NCBI GenBank assembly: GCA_023131225.1 | Contig: JAGLZW010000003.1 | Location: forward strand, 1 to 39,395 | Direction: 5' to 3' | From: Candidatus Bathyarchaeota archaeon | Lineage (GTDB): Archaea; Thermoproteota; Bathyarchaeia; Bathyarchaeales; SOJC01 | DNA length: 39,395 bases | Shown: piece after piece, positions 24,696 through 33,517 of the stretch | Numbering within the stretch: the stretch's first letter is position 1 | Layout of the letters: each line of letters starts with the position of its first letter | Translations under genes and position numbers: made by a program | The notes under the pieces: generated by a model | The model's input: the letters and a program-made list of their open reading frames with translations, nothing else | Told to the model about the DNA's origin: nothing | Databases searched by the model: none

Positions 24696-27600
24696 ATGTA
24701 TCTAAAAATCACGAAATACAATGCAATTTCAGTACTAGTGATATCCATTCTATTGACAATTACATTGCTTTCACCAATCATCAACGTTACTCATAGTCCA
24801 AGTATTAAAGCTAATGAAACTGCAGAGCAAACGAATGGTTTTAATGAGCCAAACTCAAATTCTCATCCAACTTTTCAAGATAGTGTGCGAGATGCATTCC
24901 CAAATTTCCGCGCCATAAGCAGCAACTCTACATTTGTCAACGTTACGCCAGACTATATTACGGCTAACTTGAACCAAAATTTCACAATCGACGTAATTAT
25001 TTCAAATGTATCTGACCTCTCCGGCTTTGATATACAGTTTAGCTGGGATCCATCGCTCCTAGAGTATGTGAGTCACGTGGCAAAAGTCCCGGTAGAGACC
25101 TACCCAGATGGCGTACTCTGCCAGCCGATTCTTCCACTCATGGACGATGTTGACGCCACTGCAGGAACATACTGGGCGGCCTTCGCCACCCTTGGAGGGC
25201 CATCCTTCAACGGTACGGGCATAGCGTTCGAAATGACCTTTCACGTAATAGGGTCTGGTAGTTGTTTACTAGAAATAACCAGCTGTGACTTAGCAAACAA
25301 ATATGGCCAAACGATAACTCATTCCATTCAAAACGGCTACTTCAATACAGATGTGCAGATGCTTCCAACAGACATGCCCGTCGTCTATGTTGATCCCCAA
25401 AACATTTCTGCGTCCCCTGGAGAAACTTTCACTATCAGTGTGAAGATTTTCAATCTGACAGATACCATCTACGCGTGCTATGACGAATGGGAACCGGGAC
25501 AGCCATTGCCTCCGCCTGACTCACTGTATGTTTATACTCTTGGCAACCTTTACGCCTTAGACATCCAGTTGAGCTGGGATCCAACGATTCTAGAGCATGT
25601 AGATCACGCTGTAAAGATTCCAGTTGAAACTTATCCTGATGGGGTTCTTCACGAACCAATACAACATGTTATGGATTATGTTGATCCGAGCGCGGGAACT
25701 TACTGGCTGGCTAAATCATCCCTAGGAGAAGTACCAGGATTCAATTGTCAGGATGCGAACGCGACTGTGTTCACAATGACCTTCAACGTGACGAGACGTG
25801 GGAAATGTACCCTAAATCTAACTTCAGTTGACCTTGCTGCTGATCCAGCCATGCTGGTAAGTGGCACAATCAATAAGCTTGCAATCCCACACTGGGTGAG
25901 AGACGGCCAGTTCAGCTATGGCGTAGCTGGATTGCCGGTGGCGAATTTTGAGTATTACCCGCTAAGCCCTGTAGTAAACGAAGCTGTAACTTTCGATGCA
26001 TCAGACAGTTACGATTCTGACGGTTACATCATCCTCTACGTATGGGACTTTGGAGATGGAACCATACAAAATACAACAGACCCCATCACATATCATTCTT
26101 ACACTACACCTAGCTCATACGATGTAACACTACAGGTAATCGATGATGAAGGGTATAGCGGATTTGCATCCGCGTCAATCAGTGTCAGCGGACCTATGGC
26201 ATACATTCGAACATATATCCCACATGAATGGGTTGGCGGCGGCTCGGCGATGGGTTGGCATGCAGATGACAGTTGCTGGTCTTATGCTTTGCCCTTCAGC
26301 TTCCCATTCTACGGTACCTATTACAGTACACTCTACATTTCCAGCAACGGGCTGATATCATTCACATACGATACCAGCTTAGGAAACAGCATCGAAGCAC
26401 TGGCAGGCAAAGTTGCAATTGCTCCAGCGTGGGACGATTGGGTAACGGATGGTTCCTACGACATTTATATTTGGCAAAATTCGACATGCATAGGAATCAG
26501 ATGGTACGTTAGACATTATAGTAGCTATGAAATCGCAAACTTCGAGGCGCTACTCTTCAGCAACGGCGTAATACAATTCAATTACGAATATAACAGCGGT
26601 GACATATCGGCAACTATAGGTATATCAAACGGTTACAGCGAAATCCTCGCCGAAGACGCGACAAACCTAAACTATATAAACAGCATCCTCTTTACGCCTT
26701 TCTGGTTAGAACATGAACTTTTAGTCTATCTTTCAGCACCAAACCATGTTCTGCCAGGTGAAACAGCCATTCTAAATGCAACCGTTCATAATCTTGGTCT
26801 ATCCAACGAAACCAATGTAGAACTCTATCTATTAATTAACGGCACTGTTCAAGCGAATATTACACTGGCTGAATTAACGAGCAACTCATACCAAACCCTT
26901 GACTATGTCTGGACTCCAGCTTTGGAAGGAACATATAACGTAACAACATACACACCTCCGGTCCCCAACGAAAACATCACAGCAAACAACATCGCAACAA
27001 AAATGGTCAATGTGCGGCAAGTTGCTGGATATGTTCTTGTTGATCAAACCCACGGAACAGATGGTATTCATAGCTACAGCATTTGGGTGGCGAACCTTAC
27101 CGAAGGAGGATACGTAGTTGAAACTCATACTTTAGGTTCCATTACTTCTAATGTACTAGAAGGTTACGACGTATTTGTTATCCCTCAAGCCCACGACTAT
27201 TATTCCTCAGATGAGCTATCTGCGATACAAGATTTCGTGCAAAATGGTGGGGGGCTCCTAGTGATAGGCGATGATGCACCATATGTTTATACAGATCTCA
27301 CAAGCTTCGCCGGCATTACATGGATCTCAGGTGGATATGGCGGATATACCAGTGACATTACGCTCCATGCAGTAACTGACGGAGTAAACATGGCGTACTT
27401 TGATTCACCCGGTATGATTTATGTTACTTATCCAGCTATAGACCTTATTCGAGACTACTACGGAAACGTTATGCTTGCAGTTTCAGAGGTAGGCACTGGA
27501 AAGGTCATAGGGATCGCTGACGAACACTCGATCAACGACTACTATATTGGGTTTGCAGACAACCTCCGTCTCGCCGACAATATGATCAACTGGATTGGGG

Positions 27601-29402
27601 TAAGATACCCGCATGATCTTGCCGTTTCGGTGAGAGCACTCTCACATCTTCAACCTGGCGATTCAACAATTCTCGAGGCAACCGTTTACAACAGCGGGTT
27701 GTCGAATGAAACTGATGTAGAACTACAGATGCTGATCAATGGTGACACTGTTGCAAATGTAACGATTCTTAACCTAATAACTGATTCATCCTACACCCTT
27801 TTCTATCCTTGGAGTCCTACAATTGAAGGAACTTACAACGTTACAGCCTATGCGGTACCAGTCCCAGGGGAAACTTACACAGTCAACAACAAAGCGACAA
27901 GCTTTGTGAGAGTTACCGAGCCAATGATCCATCCAGAGGAAGGGCAGTACGCAAATTATCTAATGACTACATATAACCAATCTGGTCAGATGCCAAGTTG
28001 GATGAAATGGAACTTCACATACCAACGCTACGTTACGCCTTACTCAATCAACGTCACTATGGTGCAACAAGACAGTTCAGGTTATAATCAAACCCAATGG
28101 GTGCTCGTAAACACCTTGACCCGCGAAATGACCAGCGGATACTATCCTCTCGAACAATATTACTTCGGATGGATTGAGACAAACATCACAACAGGCTCTA
28201 CGATAAGGCTACTTGACACCAATGGCACAGTTAAAGGAAGCCAACTAATCGAGGCAGCAGGGACCTACATCGACTGCTGGATAGTGGAGATGATCCATTA
28301 TTCCGGATACTACACTTACAATTATACGATGTGGTATGACAAAGCCACAGGTCTATGGATTGGAATGCGGTTTAGCAATGACTACTACCCAAACGAGTAT
28401 AGTATTCTGTTGCTTGTTGACACCAACATCCCCGTTGGCGGAGCATTAAGAATCGAAACAGACAAACCCATGTATACTCGCCTTGAAATCGCAACAATAA
28501 CCACAACCTATGTCATAGGCGACACACCAATCGAAAACGCCACAGTCACAATCGAAGTTAACTACCCCAATGACACGCTATACTTCATCTGGACGGAAAC
28601 AACAGACTCAAACGGTACCGCAACATTTGTCTTTTTCATAGAAGAAAATGCATCCTACGGTACATACACCGCATACGCCTCAGCTTACAAACTTGGCCTA
28701 GACCCAAGAACGGCTACAACAACATTTATCGTAGGCCACCTTGAACCCAACATAGAGATGTGGTTCGAAGGACCGGATGTTGCACTCATTGGCTATGATA
28801 TAATTACAGTTCTTCACGTGCAAAACACTGGAAACGCAACAGCCTACAACGTTACAACAACATTAGACATCCCAAGCAGCCTCACAATCATTTCAGCAAA
28901 CAATACATTCAGCGGCATCATCGACCCGGAACAAGGAGTAATACTGGTCGCCATCTTAACAGCGCCAACACCAAGCAGACACCTTCTAACAGCATCCACC
29001 ACCTACACCAAAGCCGACGGAACACCCATGCCCCCAGTCTACGCCGAGAAAACATTAGTGTATGCATACCATGAAGACTATCCAGTAGACCTCACTGAAA
29101 TGACAATAACAGGCACAACAGAACAAATAATAGTGAACCTTACGATAACAAACTACGGAGACTCACCAATACAAATAACACTAATAGCCTCCGCACAGCA
29201 CGTAACATCCAAACTTATGCTTCGTTCAGTCTACCAAACCATAATCATAAACCCGAACGAAACAATAATAATATCCCTTGCAATCGCCATCCCTTCAACT
29301 GCTCCATCAGGAGAATATATCGTGCTAAGCATCTTAGCAACCCAACTTCCAAGCCAAGACGGCTTCACACTAGTAACGAAACAAGAAACAGTGATCATCT
29401 AA
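24696..29402 (+). CDS. Giant exported multidomain surface protein (cohesin-like, PKD, CARDB, GATase-like)
   Basis: 1568 residues. An N-terminal signal peptide (hydrophobic core ~12-31) leads to a string of beta domains: two related cohesin-like domains (~75-220 and ~228-405, each with FDIQFSWDP/LDIQLSWDP and PVETYPDGVL); a PKD domain (~415-497, DASDSYDSDG, WDFGDG); a beta-sandwich with FPFYG and YISSNGLISF (~500-670); CARDB 1 (~674-775); a GATase1/DUF4350-like domain (~778-969, FVQNGGGLLVIGDD); CARDB 2 (~973-1075); an unknown domain (~1078-1245); an MG2-like domain (~1249-1347); and DUF11/CARDB-like domains to the end. Many N-x-S/T sites suggest glycosylation. No C-terminal membrane anchor and no dockerin is seen, so it is secreted or held by its neighbours. 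Function is probably adhesion or cell-envelope structure. Confidence 0.8.
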   Translation: MYLKITKYNAISVLVISILLTITLLSPIINVTHSPSIKANETAEQTNGFNEPNSNSHPTFQDSVRDAFPNFRAISSNSTFVNVTPDYITANLNQNFTIDVIISNVSDLSGFDIQFSWDPSLLEYVSHVAKVPVETYPDGVLCQPILPLMDDVDATAGTYWAAFATLGGPSFNGTGIAFEMTFHVIGSGSCLLEITSCDLANKYGQTITHSIQNGYFNTDVQMLPTDMPVVYVDPQNISASPGETFTISVKIFNLTDTIYACYDEWEPGQPLPPPDSLYVYTLGNLYALDIQLSWDPTILEHVDHAVKIPVETYPDGVLHEPIQHVMDYVDPSAGTYWLAKSSLGEVPGFNCQDANATVFTMTFNVTRRGKCTLNLTSVDLAADPAMLVSGTINKLAIPHWVRDGQFSYGVAGLPVANFEYYPLSPVVNEAVTFDASDSYDSDGYIILYVWDFGDGTIQNTTDPITYHSYTTPSSYDVTLQVIDDEGYSGFASASISVSGPMAYIRTYIPHEWVGGGSAMGWHADDSCWSYALPFSFPFYGTYYSTLYISSNGLISFTYDTSLGNSIEALAGKVAIAPAWDDWVTDGSYDIYIWQNSTCIGIRWYVRHYSSYEIANFEALLFSNGVIQFNYEYNSGDISATIGISNGYSEILAEDATNLNYINSILFTPFWLEHELLVYLSAPNHVLPGETAILNATVHNLGLSNETNVELYLLINGTVQANITLAELTSNSYQTLDYVWTPALEGTYNVTTYTPPVPNENITANNIATKMVNVRQVAGYVLVDQTHGTDGIHSYSIWVANLTEGGYVVETHTLGSITSNVLEGYDVFVIPQAHDYYSSDELSAIQDFVQNGGGLLVIGDDAPYVYTDLTSFAGITWISGGYGGYTSDITLHAVTDGVNMAYFDSPGMIYVTYPAIDLIRDYYGNVMLAVSEVGTGKVIGIADEHSINDYYIGFADNLRLADNMINWIGVRYPHDLAVSVRALSHLQPGDSTILEATVYNSGLSNETDVELQMLINGDTVANVTILNLITDSSYTLFYPWSPTIEGTYNVTAYAVPVPGETYTVNNKATSFVRVTEPMIHPEEGQYANYLMTTYNQSGQMPSWMKWNFTYQRYVTPYSINVTMVQQDSSGYNQTQWVLVNTLTREMTSGYYPLEQYYFGWIETNITTGSTIRLLDTNGTVKGSQLIEAAGTYIDCWIVEMIHYSGYYTYNYTMWYDKATGLWIGMRFSNDYYPNEYSILLLVDTNIPVGGALRIETDKPMYTRLEIATITTTYVIGDTPIENATVTIEVNYPNDTLYFIWTETTDSNGTATFVFFIEENASYGTYTAYASAYKLGLDPRTATTTFIVGHLEPNIEMWFEGPDVALIGYDIITVLHVQNTGNATAYNVTTTLDIPSSLTIISANNTFSGIIDPEQGVILVAILTAPTPSRHLLTASTTYTKADGTPMPPVYAEKTLVYAYHEDYPVDLTEMTITGTTEQIIVNLTITNYGDSPIQITLIASAQHVTSKLMLRSVYQTIIINPNETIIISLAIAIPSTAPSGEYIVLSILATQLPSQDGFTLVTKQETVII

Positions 29403-29443
29403 AGAGGGCCGCCAATGAAGGACATTACTGACCTTCCTATAAA

Positions 29444-29456
29444 CTCCCCCTTTTTT
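29444..29456 (+). terminator. T-run terminator between the two surface-protein genes
   Basis: TCCCCC directly followed by TTTTTT, about 45 nt past the stop of the first surface gene and 54 nt before the next. Same design as at 17483-17508. Confidence 0.5.
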
Positions 29457-29509
29457 CAAACTTAACTTTGAAATTATCTCAGAAAATTAAATTGAAGTAG
29501 GGAACTTGA

Positions 29510-32161
29510 ATGAGAAAGCTTGATACCACACTACTGATACTCCTCATGTCGCTCTCTTTCTTTTTGGCACCCCAAATAATATTCGCCTCAACATCATTTC
29601 CGCAACATGAAAGAGTTCCAAAAAACGGGTCTACTTCCGAGTTAAGAAGCATTCTAGAAGAAAACATGCAACCATTATCTTCTCTCTCTTTGCTTTTGTC
29701 CTTGGACAAAGACACTTATATTCGACAAGAAACGATAGTTGCGACTGTACAATTCCTCTATGAGCAAACACCGATCCCAAACGCCCAAGTCACTTTAGAA
29801 GTTGACTTTCCCAACGGTACTTCTTGGTTTATATGGGGCAATAACACGGACGAAGACGGATTCTCAAGATTTGACTTTCTCATCGCTCTAACGAATCCTT
29901 CAGGAAAGTATGCAGTGTATTCGACAGCGTATAAAGAAGGATTGGGAACTGCAACTGCAGCAAGAATTTTCACAGTGCGCGCGCCCGATGTTGCTATCAC
30001 GAACGTTGCTCCATCCTCAGATGTTGTAACTCAAGGGGATACAATCACAATAGATGTCGATGTTGCTAATGAAGGAATAACAACTGAAACTTTCACTGTG
30101 GCCCTTTTCGCTGACAAAAACACCATTGTTATCGGAGACGAGATTATCATCGGAAACCAAACAATATTTTCCTTAGCAAATGGAACATCAACAATCGTCA
30201 CCTTTACATGGAATACTACAGGTGTGGCTGAAGGCAATTACACAATAAGCGCCCTAGCCTCCTCGGTGCAGGGCGAAATCGACCTATCCAACAACATTTA
30301 CACTGATGGCATAGTGAAAATAATCCCACCAATGGAGTTGAGAGTGATAATAGATCAAGCTCTAGTCAGTGATAATAGAACTGACATAACCAGTTCACAA
30401 TGGGTTAGTTTTCACGCGAAATGGTTAAATGGATCTGATGTCATCGGCGGCAATATATACGTTAATGAAACAGCCTATAGTACAAACAAAAGCGGATGGA
30501 TAACAATTCACGTGAGCTTCGACACCGTTGTCAAAGGAGTCTGGACGGTGACTGGAGTTTCATGCAACGGTATTGTCACATTCCAACAAACCGTTAGTAA
30601 TCCATGGATCATTTGGGATCGAGTTAAAGTGATCCTCGACACCTTTAACACAAGAATAGATGTGAGCACCAATGCCTCAATAAGATGGACAGGAACATAT
30701 GAATATGATTCGACAAGTTTCTACGAAAGCATTACACTCAATGATACTACATTAAAGGATATCGTTGGAAAATATGGCTTCACGGTTCAAAGCATCCAAG
30801 ATCCGAAATATGATTTGACAGCATTTACATCTAATTCGATATATGTAATTTTTGACAGAGTCTCTATCACTTTGTCTATAGGTGACTCCCACATCGACTT
30901 AGGATCTGAAGCTGCATTAGTCTGGACAGGCGTATACGAATATAACCTAACAATCTTTAGCGGCACCGTAACCCTGAACGATACTAACACAATAAAGACA
31001 ACCGTGGGAAGATACGGGTTCGTAACCGAAAGTATAACAGACCCATTATACGGAATAACAACTTTTACGTCAAATGAAGTCTATTGCATCTGGGATCAAG
31101 TTGATATCATTTTAGCAGTAAACGATAATAGAATTGACCTCGGTAGTACTGCAAATATTACATGGACAAGCATCTATGAATATGATGACATTACTTTTAA
31201 TGGAATGATTGGTCTAAATGGCACTTTAACAAAAAATGTTGTGTGTAAATATGGCTATAAAGTAAAATCAATTTCAGATCCAATTTATGGACTAACTGTT
31301 TTCTCATCCAACGCAGTATTTTGCATATGGGACATGATAAAAATCTTTGAGGGTGGAGTTTCTCGTCCAGTAACTAACATTACACAGACTGAAACAGTTT
31401 GGTTCAAAGCTAAATACGAATATGATGGTGAGCTTTTTGATGAAAGCAAAGGTTTGCTCTTCATAAATAACACTGCTATGACTTGGTCTACGATGAACGA
31501 TAGATGGGAATGTGAATATGATTTTTCTACTATTGGAAATAGAACGTTCCTGGCATCCGGCGTTTTAGACACGCAATATGCTATAGCAAACATAAACGAC
31601 ATTGTTGGACCCTTATCAATCACTTGGGTTGAACTAGTGTATTACATACCTCGACCACCCAGCCCTGGACAACCTATAATCATAAATGCAACAACAGTAA
31701 TCAACGCCACTATAATAATAGACGACATATCTAAGGAATGCATGCTCCTAGTTAGAATAGTTCCTATGCCAGGTCCACCACCAGATGGTTCAAACGGTGT
31801 TGGAAAGCCTTTCGAGATCAATGCAACTGGAAATCCAGCAGGGCAGTTTAGAATTCGGATTTACTATTCGGAAGAACAGCTGGCAGTTCTTGGGATAGAC
31901 GAAAAAACCCTTAAAATACATATTTGGGATGGCAGCCAATGGGTACCCATAATTTCAAGCCATGTCAATCGTGCAAAGAACTACGTTGAAGCGGTTGTCA
32001 ATCACTTCAGCACCTTTGGCCTCATTGGCAGTTATTCTGCTAAACCACCACCTCGATCACTAGAATGGATCGCTTTAATTGTAACAATAGCAGTTGCAGC
32101 TTCAATTTCTCTGATTCTGATCTTAAGAAAAAAAGGTAAAAAACAATCTAGATCCCAGTAA
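29510..32161 (+). CDS. Membrane-anchored surface protein with tandem ~79-residue repeats
   Basis: 883 residues. A signal peptide (~8-26) is followed by an MG2-like domain (~60-160, DKDTYIRQETIV ... PNAQVTLEVDFPNGT) clearly related to residues ~1249-1347 of the upstream protein. A CARDB domain comes next (~165-275, VANEGITTETFTVALF), then three tandem repeats plus a partial fourth of about 79 residues (~367-610; each opens WDRV/FDRV/WDQV and has EYD ... KYGF ... DP.Y.LT.F.SN). A proline-rich stretch follows, and a C-terminal membrane helix (~853-875) with a basic tail (RKKGKKQSR) anchors it. Many glycosylation sites. It sits 107 nt after the first surface gene; the pair probably works together in the cell envelope. 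Confidence 0.8.
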   Translation: MRKLDTTLLILLMSLSFFLAPQIIFASTSFPQHERVPKNGSTSELRSILEENMQPLSSLSLLLSLDKDTYIRQETIVATVQFLYEQTPIPNAQVTLEVDFPNGTSWFIWGNNTDEDGFSRFDFLIALTNPSGKYAVYSTAYKEGLGTATAARIFTVRAPDVAITNVAPSSDVVTQGDTITIDVDVANEGITTETFTVALFADKNTIVIGDEIIIGNQTIFSLANGTSTIVTFTWNTTGVAEGNYTISALASSVQGEIDLSNNIYTDGIVKIIPPMELRVIIDQALVSDNRTDITSSQWVSFHAKWLNGSDVIGGNIYVNETAYSTNKSGWITIHVSFDTVVKGVWTVTGVSCNGIVTFQQTVSNPWIIWDRVKVILDTFNTRIDVSTNASIRWTGTYEYDSTSFYESITLNDTTLKDIVGKYGFTVQSIQDPKYDLTAFTSNSIYVIFDRVSITLSIGDSHIDLGSEAALVWTGVYEYNLTIFSGTVTLNDTNTIKTTVGRYGFVTESITDPLYGITTFTSNEVYCIWDQVDIILAVNDNRIDLGSTANITWTSIYEYDDITFNGMIGLNGTLTKNVVCKYGYKVKSISDPIYGLTVFSSNAVFCIWDMIKIFEGGVSRPVTNITQTETVWFKAKYEYDGELFDESKGLLFINNTAMTWSTMNDRWECEYDFSTIGNRTFLASGVLDTQYAIANINDIVGPLSITWVELVYYIPRPPSPGQPIIINATTVINATIIIDDISKECMLLVRIVPMPGPPPDGSNGVGKPFEINATGNPAGQFRIRIYYSEEQLAVLGIDEKTLKIHIWDGSQWVPIISSHVNRAKNYVEAVVNHFSTFGLIGSYSAKPPPRSLEWIALIVTIAVAASISLILILRKKGKKQSRSQ
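30612..31345 (+). repeat. Tandem coding repeats, ~237-nt period, in the anchored surface protein
   Basis: Successive units begin at about 30612, 30846, 31086 and 31323, spacings 234, 240 and 237 nt. Each starts with a W/F-D-R/Q-V-type motif, has T.YEYD near the middle and KYG/RYG-F, then ends DP.Y.(L/I)T.F.SN. DNA identity is modest, so the duplications are old or under selection to diverge. Confidence 0.75.
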
Positions 32162-32307
32162 TTTTTGAAAATGATTGAAGCAAAAACATTTACTACCTGA
32201 AAACGCGTATGGATGTTAACATTCTAATGACATCGGAGAAAATGTGCCAACAGTGAAATTGTGACTACAAGATATGCTTCTCGAATACACTATGTTATTT
32301 TCACTTC

Positions 32308-33218
32308 CTATGGAGATGCGTTATCTCCAATAGTGTTATAACGCTCAAATCCAGCCTCTCCGAGTTCTTAGCTTTTTCCACAATCTCCACTATTTGAACT
32401 TTGTACTCGTCTGACTTTAAGTCGATTAGGTGTGTGTAGATTTGGATACTTTAACGTGTTTTTGATGTTTCTGTGTCCCATTTTTCTTTGAACGTGAACT
32501 GTGTCCTTAGTTTTGTGGTACAGCATTGTGCTGTAGAAGTGCCTTAAGTCGTATAGTCGAATCTGTTTCAATTCTGGCTTGCCTAATCTCTCAGCTACTT
32601 TGTTTCCAAGTCTGTTCCAGTTTTTTGAAGAGTTTTGGAACAAGGAAATATTTTCTCGTTTAATGATAGATTCTTTGTTGAAACCAATTGCTTCAGTAAG
32701 GCTAAGGTTTCACTTTTCAGCTTTAGGACTCTTGCTTCTCCACCTTTAGCTGTCTCTGGATATCCTAAGCCTTGATGTAAGTCAATATGTTTCAGAGTTA
32801 GATCTTCAACTTCGATAGGTCCAAGTCCGCATTCTTTAATCAGTTTGAAGGCCACTCGATTTCTCGTTTTAGTATAGCTGTCAATCAAGTCAATATCTGA
32901 CTCTAAAGGCAACTTCTTAAGGCTGAAAGCTCTTTGATACTTCGGTCTCTTCCAAGACAAACCATAAAAAACAGCATAGTGATTGTAAGCGTTTACCACA
33001 TTCTCTTTGTAGCCGTTCGACCAATCAACCTTCGCTATGAACTCTTTAATTTCATCGGGATTGTCTAAGTTGACATGTTTCGCCAAGTTCCTAAGTCTCT
33101 TACCAATAGGCTCTATCGTATTTTCTGAATAGCCATCTTTCTTCATTTGCCACAAAACTTGGAATATGCGTCGAGCGTAGGGTGCAGTGATGGTGCGGGG
33201 GGTGGGATTTGAACCCAC
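32308..33218 (-). pseudogene. Decayed tyrosine recombinase (integrase) starting inside tRNA-Leu
   Basis: The pieces read as one archaeal tyrosine integrase. From GTG 33218 come a core-binding SAM-like domain (YSENTIEPIGKRLRNLAKH) and the first catalytic part (FKLIKECGLGPIEVEDL). Frame shifts then break it: one in the A6 run at about 32615-32625, before KNWNRLGNKV; one at about 32425-32435, after the nucleophile region NTLKYPNL; and one at about 32370-32375, before ELGEAGFERYNTIGD, ending at TAG 32308. The first catalytic Arg (usually GxRxxE) is Gly, and the box II His is Tyr (YDLRHFYST). Three shifts plus two lost residues mean true decay, not a sequencing slip. Its 5' end overlaps the 3' end of tRNA-Leu, as in integrases of tRNA-targeting elements. 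Confidence 0.82.
32311..32329. repeat. Inverted repeat near the integrase 3' end
   Basis: TGGAGAT (32311-32317) and ATCTCCA (32323-32329) pair around GCGTT. Outer arms CACTAT (32288-32293) and ATAGTG (32330-32335) also match. It lies between the convergent surface gene and integrase relic and overlaps the last codons of the relic. Possibly a shared terminator hairpin. Confidence 0.4.
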
Positions 33219-33278
33219 GAACGCCTACGCGACAAGGTCCTAAGCCTTGCTCCTTTGACCAGGCTCGGAGACCCCCGC
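33191..33278 (-). tRNA. tRNA-Leu (UAG anticodon), CCA encoded
   Basis: On the minus strand the acceptor GCGGGGG pairs perfectly with CCCCCGC. The D arm is TCC...GGA. The anticodon stem CAAGG/CCTTG holds the loop CTTAGGA, anticodon TAG (reads CUA). A long variable arm, typical of Leu, follows, then the T arm GTGGG-TTCAAAT-CCCAC. Discriminator A and CCA are encoded (33194-33191). A TATA box lies 34 nt upstream of the 5' end. The decayed integrase begins inside its 3' part, so this gene looks like an integration target that has stayed intact. Confidence 0.95.
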
Positions 33279-33306
33279 TTAGACATCCATTCAGAAGATT
33301 GAAACT

Positions 33307-33349
33307 GCATATAAGTGTAAACGTTCATTTTTTCGAAATCCTTTAAAAC
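33307..33349. promoter_or_regulatory. Divergent tRNA promoters
   Basis: Minus strand CTTATATGC (33307-33317, centre 33312) lies 34 nt from the tRNA-Leu 5' end. Plus strand CTTTAAAAC (33341-33349, centre 33345) lies 34 nt from the tRNA-Thr 5' end. The matching spacing supports both and implies a short 5' leader removed by RNase P. Confidence 0.6.
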
Positions 33350-33378
33350 TCTTGAAAGGTAATTGTCTTGACCATTAT

Positions 33379-33452
33379 GCCTCGGTGGCCTAGCTCGGTA
33401 GGGCATCGCCTTGGTAAGGCGGCGGTCGCGGGTTCAAATCCCGCCCGAGGCT
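33379..33452 (+). tRNA. tRNA-Thr (GGU anticodon)
   Basis: Acceptor GCCTCGG pairs with CCGAGGC. The D arm is GCC...GGGC-type. The anticodon stem TCGCC/GGCGG holds the loop TTGGTAA, anticodon GGT. The T arm is GCGGG-TTCAAAT-CCCGC. Discriminator is T; CCA is not encoded. No intron. Confidence 0.95.
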
Positions 33453-33517
33453 TCCGTTTCTGAAATATGTAAGGACCCGCAATTATCTCTATATTTCTCT
33501 GTTCGTGAGTATTAATC

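Noticed and set aside
24696-29402. Cellulosome scaffoldin
   Set aside because: Cohesin-like domains are present, but no dockerin, cellulose-binding module or glycoside hydrolase is seen in the window.
33143-33406. 87-codon minus-strand frame across the tRNA genes
   Set aside because: Runs through tRNA-Leu and into tRNA-Thr antisense; typical false frame over tRNA genes.
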